Below, piece by piece: positions 58,725-64,000 of a stretch of DNA of 64,000 bases; the first letter of the stretch is position 1; each line of letters starts with the position of its first letter. The stretch comes from Plantactinospora soyae (lineage in GTDB: Bacteria > Actinomycetota > Actinomycetes > Mycobacteriales > Micromonosporaceae). Position numbers and translations under genes: made by a program. The stretch covers positions 8,556,001 to 8,620,000 of the forward strand of contig NZ_JADBEB010000001.1 of the NCBI RefSeq assembly GCF_014874095.1. Reading direction: 5' to 3'. The notes under the pieces are model-generated. The model saw nothing but the letters and a program-made list of their open reading frames with translations, was not told the origin of the DNA and searched no databases.

Positions 58725-59693
58725 TCAGCCCCGTGGGGCGGTCCGCACCGGATCGGCCAGCACGGCGACCTCGTCCGCACAGCCCCAGGCCAGGGTGACC
58801 CCGGCACCACCGTGCCCGTAGTTGTGGACCAGCCGGGCTCCACCGCCGGTCCCGGAGGGATCCACCGCCACCCGGACCCCGCCGTCCCGGGCGGGTCGCA
58901 GTCCGGCGAGCTGACCCAGGACCGGCGCCCCGGCCAGTTCCGGAACGAGTGCGACGCACCGGGCCAGGATCGCCGCACCGGCCGCCTCGTCCGGCCCGGT
59001 CTCCGCCGCACCCGGTTCGAAGGTGCCGCCGAGCACCACGTCCCGGCTGCGCGGATGTACGTAGGTGATCCCGGCCGGATTGTCCTCGTCGCGAACCGAG
59101 GTGACGAGTCCGGGGTTGGCCACCAGCACGATCCGCCCCCGGACGGGGTGCACCGCGGGATCGTCGGCCAGCTCTCCGGCGGCCAGTCCGGTCGCGTTGA
59201 CCACGATCGGTGCGACGTCGGCCGCCTCGGCGAGCCGGGTCACCCGGTGCCGGCGTACCCGCACGCCGAGTTCGTCGAGCCGGGTGACGAGCCAGTCCAG
59301 GTACGGGCCCATCTCGACCGTCGGCACGGTGAACTGCCACTGCCCGGCGTACCCGGGTGGGGCCGGGGCGGCTCGGAAGTCCGGTACGCCGGCGGACCAC
59401 CACGGGGCGCCGTCGACCGGCGCGCGCAGCAGCATCCGGGTCGGCCGCATGACCACTCCGGGCACTCCGCTGCCGGCCTGGGCGGCCAGTTCGTCGAAGG
59501 TCCGGCGGGCCCACTCCAGCACCCGAGGATCGGCGCTGGTGTGGGTCGGGTACCAGACCGCGGCGGCGACCTGGGAGACGGTCCGGGCCGGTTCGTCGGC
59601 GGTCAGCACCGCCACCCCGGCACCCGCCTCGGCCAGCCGCACCGCGGAGGTCAGGCCGATGACTCCCGCGCCCACCACGACCACGTCCACCAT
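58725..59693 (-). CDS. FAD-dependent D-amino-acid oxidase-like enzyme
   Basis: 322 aa. The dinucleotide motif VVVVGAGVIGLTSAVRLAEAG opens the protein, with MRPTRM and GRIVLVANPG in the middle and the late HNYGHGGAGVTLAWG motif (about 293-307) that is the signature of D-amino-acid oxidases. It would oxidise D-amino acids to keto acids, using oxygen. A stop at 58725 lies 231 bp from the four-Cys gene. ATG 59693. It appears to be a single-gene unit. Confidence 0.92.
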   Translation of the reverse strand: MVDVVVVGAGVIGLTSAVRLAEAGAGVAVLTADEPARTVSQVAAAVWYPTHTSADPRVLEWARRTFDELAAQAGSGVPGVVMRPTRMLLRAPVDGAPWWSAGVPDFRAAPAPPGYAGQWQFTVPTVEMGPYLDWLVTRLDELGVRVRRHRVTRLAEAADVAPIVVNATGLAAGELADDPAVHPVRGRIVLVANPGLVTSVRDEDNPAGITYVHPRSRDVVLGGTFEPGAAETGPDEAAGAAILARCVALVPELAGAPVLGQLAGLRPARDGGVRVAVDPSGTGGGARLVHNYGHGGAGVTLAWGCADEVAVLADPVRTAPRG

Positions 59694-59767
59694 CCGACCA
59701 GCGTGCCGTACGACTCACCGGGCGTCCACCACCGGAACTCCAGCGCCACGGACGTCAACCGCGCCGG

Positions 59768-60514
59768 TCAGCCGTGCCGGACGTCCACCGCTATCACGTA
59801 GCTGCCGTCCGTCCGGGTCAGCTCCAGCGCCCGGACCGGCAGTGCCTGGTCGCTTCCGGGTGCCACCTGGATGCCCAACCCGTAACCGAGGTACCCCTCG
59901 AAGTCGCCGGCGAAGCCGTAGCCGCGCAGGGTGGGATAGCCGAGCGCGGGTCGGGGCGAGGCGGTGACCGACCACCGGCCGCGCTCGTCGTGCGCCTGCG
60001 CCTGAACGAACCGGATCCGGAGGAAGGCGTTGCCGGGCAACCGAACCGGCTCGCCGGACCCCTCGGCGGTGACCTGTGCGACGTATCCGAGTTCGTAGGA
60101 CGGGAAGCCGCCCCGGAAGGTGAACGAGATCCGGCTGTAGCCGGGCCGCTCCGCCGGATGGTCGGCCGCCCGGATCTCCACCAGGTACGGCAGCGGCGGA
60201 GCCGGCGGCGGGGCGATCGGCGGTCGGACCCGGTGCCGGACCAGTACCGGCTCGGCCGGAACGCCCCACCCGTACGCGGTGCGGAACGAGGTGACGTCGT
60301 CGTCCGGGGTGGGCCGGGCGGGTGCGCCCGTAGTCCGTGGTGGCCCGGTGCCGGTGCCGCCCGGCGCCACGGTCGGGTCCGGACCGGTCGGCTGCGAGGT
60401 GGGCGCCGGAGGTTGTCCGGCCGGTGTGCCGGAACCGCCGCCGGGGGTCGGCTCGCAGCCGGTGAGCGCGAGGAGCAGGGCGAGGGCGAACAGGGGTACG
60501 CGCTGACGTGTCAT
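59768..60514 (-). CDS. AMIN-like domain lipoprotein
   Basis: 248 aa from ATG 60514. A signal peptide ends at LALTGC, a good lipobox, so it is a lipoprotein on the outer face of the membrane. A Pro/Gly/Thr-rich linker of about 60 residues is followed by an AMIN-like domain (about 110-245) with YLVEIRAADHPAERPGYSRI and GFPSYELGYV. AMIN-like domains bind cell-wall polymers in some proteins. Its role is unknown. It is transcribed away from the polyprenyl synthetase gene. Confidence 0.82.
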   Translation of the reverse strand: MTRQRVPLFALALLLALTGCEPTPGGGSGTPAGQPPAPTSQPTGPDPTVAPGGTGTGPPRTTGAPARPTPDDDVTSFRTAYGWGVPAEPVLVRHRVRPPIAPPPAPPLPYLVEIRAADHPAERPGYSRISFTFRGGFPSYELGYVAQVTAEGSGEPVRLPGNAFLRIRFVQAQAHDERGRWSVTASPRPALGYPTLRGYGFAGDFEGYLGYGLGIQVAPGSDQALPVRALELTRTDGSYVIAVDVRHG

Positions 60515-60743
60515 GCCGCTGTGACGCGCCACCGCAGCGGTCGGTTTACCTCGGGCCATCCCCCGTCGGACCCGAAGGCCCCGCCGGTTCGTTCGACCGG
60601 AACGGGTCCGTGCCGTCCCCGCGGATCTCCGTTCGGACGACGTCGCACGCCCGGTGCGCGAAATCCATGGAGATGGATCTAATGTGAGTGCGTTCGTCAT
60701 CGGCGAGCTGGACCGCTTTCCACGGGCGAGGAGGGCAGACGGC

Positions 60744-61781
60744 GTGACCAAGCTTGGGATTCACTTCGACCGCGACGAGGTCAGTTGGCTCGCGGAGAGC
60801 CAGGCGGCGGTACGACCCGCGATGGTGGCGGCGATCGGCGATCTGCGACCGCAGATGCGCGCGGTCTGCGAGTACCAGTTGGGCTGGCGTGACGGCGAGG
60901 GCCGGCCGGTGAAGGCCGGTACGGGAAAACTGATCCGGCCGGCGCTGACGCTAGTCAGCGCGGCCGCCGTGGGCGGTGAAACCGGGGCGGCGCTGCCCGC
61001 GGCGGTCGCCGTGGAGCTGATGCACAACTGCACCCTGTTGCAGGACGACGTGATGGACCAGGACACGGTCCGCCGGCACCGCCCGGCGGCCTGGACGGTG
61101 TTCGGCGAGTCCGCCGCCGTACTCGCCGGGGACGCCCTGCTGGCCCTCTCGTTCGCCGTACTGGCCCGGACGCCGCCGCAGCTGGCCGGGCCGGCCGCCG
61201 CCCAGCTCGCCCGCACCACCGACGAGCTGATCGAGGGACAGGCTCTCGACCTCTCCTTCGAGGAGACAAATCTGGTCAGCGTGGCGGACGGGGAGCGGAT
61301 GTCCGCCGCCAAGACCGCGGCCCTGCTCGGCTGCGCCTGCGCGCTCGGCGGCCTCTACGCCGGAGCCGGCGAACCGACCCGGGTCCTGCTCGAACGCTAC
61401 GGGCGTCATCTCGGCATGGCGTTCCAGCACCGGGACGACCTGCTGGGCATCTGGGGCGACCCGATGCGTACCGGCAAGCCGGCGATGGCGGACCTGCGGC
61501 GGCGGAAGAAGAGCCTGCCCGTGGTCGCCGCGCTGGCCGCCGACAACCCGGCCGCCGCGCGGTTGCGAATCCGCTACGCGGACGCGGCGCCGTGCACCGA
61601 CGCCGAGCTACGCGATCTCGCCGACCTGGTGGAGCAGGCCGGTGGACGGGCCTGGTCGGAGCGGGCCGCCCGGCGCGAGGTCGAGCTGGCCCGGGAGACG
61701 TTGACGGAGCTGGCCGGCTCCGACGTGGACACCTCGGGGCTGGCGGCGATCGGCCGGTTCATCGTGGGCCGGCAGGAGTGA
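60744..61781 (+). CDS. Polyprenyl synthetase family protein
   Basis: 345 aa from GTG 60744, with GAGGAGG upstream. The first Asp-rich motif is QDDVMD (about 114-119) and the second is HRDDLLGIWGD (about 233-243); KLIRPALTL and the TGKPAMADLRRRKKSLP block are also typical. It joins isoprene units into a polyprenyl diphosphate (perhaps geranylgeranyl or farnesyl length). The product length cannot be told. No terpene cyclase is next to it. Confidence 0.92.
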   Translation: MTKLGIHFDRDEVSWLAESQAAVRPAMVAAIGDLRPQMRAVCEYQLGWRDGEGRPVKAGTGKLIRPALTLVSAAAVGGETGAALPAAVAVELMHNCTLLQDDVMDQDTVRRHRPAAWTVFGESAAVLAGDALLALSFAVLARTPPQLAGPAAAQLARTTDELIEGQALDLSFEETNLVSVADGERMSAAKTAALLGCACALGGLYAGAGEPTRVLLERYGRHLGMAFQHRDDLLGIWGDPMRTGKPAMADLRRRKKSLPVVAALAADNPAAARLRIRYADAAPCTDAELRDLADLVEQAGGRAWSERAARREVELARETLTELAGSDVDTSGLAAIGRFIVGRQE

Positions 61782-61925
61782 ACGCCGGCGACCTTCGAGC
61801 CGAGTTCCATCCCGCAGGGTAGCGACTCCCTCACCCCAGGTCCATACGGGAAGACCCCTAAACATCACCGGAACCCCGTAAGTAATTAAACTTCCGTGAT
61901 GAGGGAGCAATGAGGGTTTCTGCGC

Positions 61926-62276
61926 ATGAAAGGTACGACTATGCTCGGATCCGTGAAGGAAGAGATGGACCGCGAGCTCAGCCCTTCCACCCGGACCCAG
62001 CGCTACGTCGTGGTCTCCGAGGTCGTCGTCGAGGTGGAAAACGAATACCGACTTCGGGCGGCGGCCCTGGTCAAGCTGGACGCGGTGGCGGCCAGCACAC
62101 CCGAGGGGCTGGAGCGGATGCGCACCCGGATCGAGGGTGACACCGCGGTCGCACTGGACTTCCTCACCGATCCGGCGGCCGCCATCGTCGGTGCCGACGG
62201 CATCCGCACCCACGGCCACGGCATCCGGGTACGCAAGTACCTGCCCCGGGACGACGGCGACGGCTGCGCCGGCTGA
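61926..62276 (+). CDS. Small hypothetical protein
   Basis: 116 aa from ATG 61926, with GAGGG 9 nt upstream; ATG 61941 with AAAGG is also possible. It has a beta-helix mix with VVVSEVVVEVENEYRL and a C-terminal HGHGIRVRKYLPRDDG. No family, signal or metal motif is recognised. It follows the polyprenyl gene by 144 bp. The spacer before it is AT-rich (AAGTAATTAAAC), perhaps the promoter, and contains an 8-bp inverted repeat CTCCCTCA/TGAGGGAG. Confidence 0.55.
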   Translation: MKGTTMLGSVKEEMDRELSPSTRTQRYVVVSEVVVEVENEYRLRAAALVKLDAVAASTPEGLERMRTRIEGDTAVALDFLTDPAAAIVGADGIRTHGHGIRVRKYLPRDDGDGCAG

Positions 62277-62349
62277 CGGCCGCCCCGGGTCGCCATCGGA
62301 CCCGCCCTCGGGACGGTACGGACCACGCGAACGCCACCGCCGCGACCGC

Positions 62350-63165
62350 CTACCGCCGGGGAAGGATTCGTTCGACTATCAGCGGTACCAGCCGATCGGC
62401 CTGGTCGTCCAGATAGAAGTGGTCGCCGGGCAGCTCATGGACGTCGAGTCCCGCGCTGGTGTGCAACACCCAGTGGCGGGCGTCGGTGACGTTGAAGGTG
62501 TGGTCGCGGTCTCCGACGATCGCGGTGATCGGAGCGCTCAACGGCTCGCCGGGCACGTACCGGTAGGTCTCGATCAGCCGCACGTCGCTGCGTACCATCG
62601 GCAGCGCGATCTGTCGCAGCTCCTCGACCTCCAGCAGTTCCGCACCGCCACCGAGTTCCCGGACGTACGCGACCAGGCCCTCGTCGTCGCGCAGGTGAAT
62701 CCCCCGCGAACGCCGCTGGGACGGAGCCGGCCCGGCCGAGGCGAACAACCGCAGCACCGAGATCGATTCGCTGGTCCGCAGGCGTCGCGCCACCTCGAAC
62801 GCGACCACCGCACCCATGCTGTGGCCGAAGAGCGCCACCGGTCCGGAGATCGCCGGGGAGATGGCGGCGAGGATCTCGTCGACGAGGAGGTCCATCTCCT
62901 CGATGCACGGCTCCCCGTAGCGGTTCTGCCGCCCCGGGTACTGGACCCCGATCACCTCGACCTCATCGGGCACGAGGTCGACCCACCTCCGGAACGACGT
63001 CGCGCCACCGCCCGCGTGCGGGAAGCAGAGCAGCCGTACCGCCGCTCGGGGCGCGGACCGGAAGCGCAGGAACCAGGAGCCGTTCGTCGTTTCCCGGACG
63101 TAGCTGGTCACCGATGGAAGACCCTTCTGCTCGGCCGGGCGGGTGCTGCCCGGACGGCCGGTCAC
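62350..63165 (-). CDS. Type II thioesterase (NRPS/PKS editing)
   Basis: 271 aa. The alpha/beta-hydrolase core has LLCFPHAGGGATSFRRW, the nucleophile elbow GHSMG (about 116-120), the Asp in VGDRDH (about 217-222) and the His in PGDHFYLDD (about 247-255). Type II thioesterases remove wrong acyl groups from carrier proteins of NRPS or PKS lines. GTG 63165 overlaps the stop of the NB-ARC gene by four bases, so the two are coupled. It points to a natural-product cluster to the right of the window. Confidence 0.93.
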   Translation of the reverse strand: MTGRPGSTRPAEQKGLPSVTSYVRETTNGSWFLRFRSAPRAAVRLLCFPHAGGGATSFRRWVDLVPDEVEVIGVQYPGRQNRYGEPCIEEMDLLVDEILAAISPAISGPVALFGHSMGAVVAFEVARRLRTSESISVLRLFASAGPAPSQRRSRGIHLRDDEGLVAYVRELGGGAELLEVEELRQIALPMVRSDVRLIETYRYVPGEPLSAPITAIVGDRDHTFNVTDARHWVLHTSAGLDVHELPGDHFYLDDQADRLVPLIVERILPRR

Positions 63166-64000
63166 CCGTTCTCCCCGGAGATCGTGCCGGAGCGGCTGCC
63201 GAACGCCCGGTCCAGCGCCGCGTACCGCTCGTCGGCGGTCTCCTCGTCGGCGGCCCGCTCCAGGGCGAGCGCCCGAACGAGGTCGTGGAAGAAGTAGCGG
63301 ACCTGACTCGCGCCGTCGACCTGGGCCACGTCGAGCAGCCGCGCGTCGACCAGTTGTTCGAGTAGTTCCCGCGCGGTGGCGAGCGTGACGTCGAGCAGCA
63401 CGGCGGCGGTCCAGATGGCGAACCGTGGCACGTCCAGGAGCGCCAACAGCCGAAAGGCCCGCCGGGCGGCCTCGCCCAGGCCCTGGAGGCTCAACGCCAC
63501 GCTCGCCCGGACCTCCAGGTCGGCGATCCGCAGTTCGTCGAGGCGTCGGCGCTGGCTGGACAGCCGGTCGGCGAGCCGGGCCAGCCGCCAGTACGGCTTC
63601 GCGGTGAGCCGGGCACCCGCGATGCGTACGCCGAGCGGCAGGTGACCGCAGAGTTGGACGATCCGTTCCGCGGCCTCGGGTTCGGCGGCCACCCGGGACG
63701 CACCGACGATCTTGGAGAGCAGTTCCAGCGCCTGTACGTGTTCGAGGACGTCCAGGTCGATCAGGGGTACGCCCTCCAGCGCCGCCAGCCGGGCCCGGCT
63801 CGTCACCATCGCCGCACAGGTCGGACTGTCCGGCAGCAGCGGACGTACCTGCTGCTCGCTCGCGGCGTTGTCGAGCAGCATCAGCACCCGTCGCCCGGCC
63901 AGCCGGCTCCGGTAGAGCTGGACCCGCTCGGGCATCGTCGCCGGGATGGTGGCCGGATCCGAGCCCAGGGCCCGGAGGATTGTCACCAGCAGGTCGGAAG
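63162..64000 (-). CDS. NB-ARC (STAND) regulator, AfsR/SARP-like, truncated by the window edge
   Basis: The coding frame is open through the right edge, so the N-terminus and P-loop are outside the window. The visible 280 residues are the later NB-ARC domain: VLMLLDNAASEQQVRPLLP (Walker B region), MVTSRARLAALEG, CGHLPLGVRIAGARL (GxP motif) and a helical region up to the stop at 63162. Such STAND proteins are often SARP/AfsR-type activators of antibiotic clusters. It is translationally coupled to the thioesterase. The family call is fairly firm; the effector domain cannot be seen. Confidence 0.82.
   Translation of the reverse strand, partial: SDLLVTILRALGSDPATIPATMPERVQLYRSRLAGRRVLMLLDNAASEQQVRPLLPDSPTCAAMVTSRARLAALEGVPLIDLDVLEHVQALELLSKIVGASRVAAEPEAAERIVQLCGHLPLGVRIAGARLTAKPYWRLARLADRLSSQRRRLDELRIADLEVRASVALSLQGLGEAARRAFRLLALLDVPRFAIWTAAVLLDVTLATARELLEQLVDARLLDVAQVDGASQVRYFFHDLVRALALERAADEETADERYAALDRAFGSRSGTISGENG

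Noticed and set aside
1-64000. tRNA or rRNA genes
   Set aside because: No tRNA-like T-loop patterns or rRNA stretches were noticed by eye; a covariance search would be needed to be certain.

Overview
The window is very GC-rich DNA with strong G/C bias at third codon positions, GTG and TTG starts, TANNNT -10 boxes placed 7-8 nt before start codons, CelR-type cellulase operators, conservon-type and mycothiol-type genes. This points to a filamentous actinomycete, most likely Micromonosporaceae (inference; no rRNA or tRNA gene is present to confirm it). About 48 genes are supported. The left and right genes run off the window edges.

Region 1 (3-17498) is the most unusual part. A rightward operon encodes a membrane-anchored zinc-ribbon GTPase, a one-helix membrane peptide, a lid-less Hsp70, a vWA protein and a 1318-aa TPR-CHAT protease. 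It meets a leftward operon encoding a cyclase-homology-domain protein and a caspase-like (C14) protease. Divergent from that operon, and rightward, are a second TPR-CHAT-like protein whose catalytic His is Arg, an HTH-like protein and a helical repeat protein. The parts match NTP-dependent, protease-armed conflict systems described for multicellular bacteria, but this exact set with an active and a dead CHAT is worth study. A Crp/Fnr regulator and a LURP-one-like protein follow (17600-19030).

Region 2 (19224-28228) holds two membrane proteins with fibronectin-like domains, then MoxR ATPase, DUF58 and transglutaminase-like genes. The transglutaminase-like protein has lost its Cys-His-Asp triad. 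Region 3 (28234-31776) has an LLM-type oxidoreductase, a DUF1028 protein, a mycothiol-dependent-isomerase-like protein and a PAP2 phosphatase, several with leaderless promoters.

Region 4 (32178-37668) is a cellulose locus. A secreted CBM2-Ig-GH48 exocellulase and a Tat-exported GH1 beta-glucosidase diverge from a 1.1-kb spacer with three CelR boxes, a promoter and a strong hairpin. Region 5 (37741-48563) has an APH-like kinase, a reduced conservon (sensor kinase plus roadblock protein), an FGGY sugar kinase, a Trp leader peptide with attenuator in front of a fused anthranilate-synthase-type enzyme, a TetR-HxlR fusion regulator, a GNAT acetyltransferase and a DMT transporter.

Region 6 (48875-53310) is a complete LpqY-SugABC-like sugar ABC importer operon. 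Region 7 (53962-61781) has a RusA-like protein, a GGDEF-EAL protein, a three-gene operon of a four-Cys protein and two YeeE/YedE transport proteins, a D-amino-acid-oxidase-like enzyme, an AMIN-like lipoprotein and a polyprenyl synthetase. The right end (62350-64000) has a type II thioesterase coupled to an NB-ARC regulator, probably the edge of a natural-product cluster.
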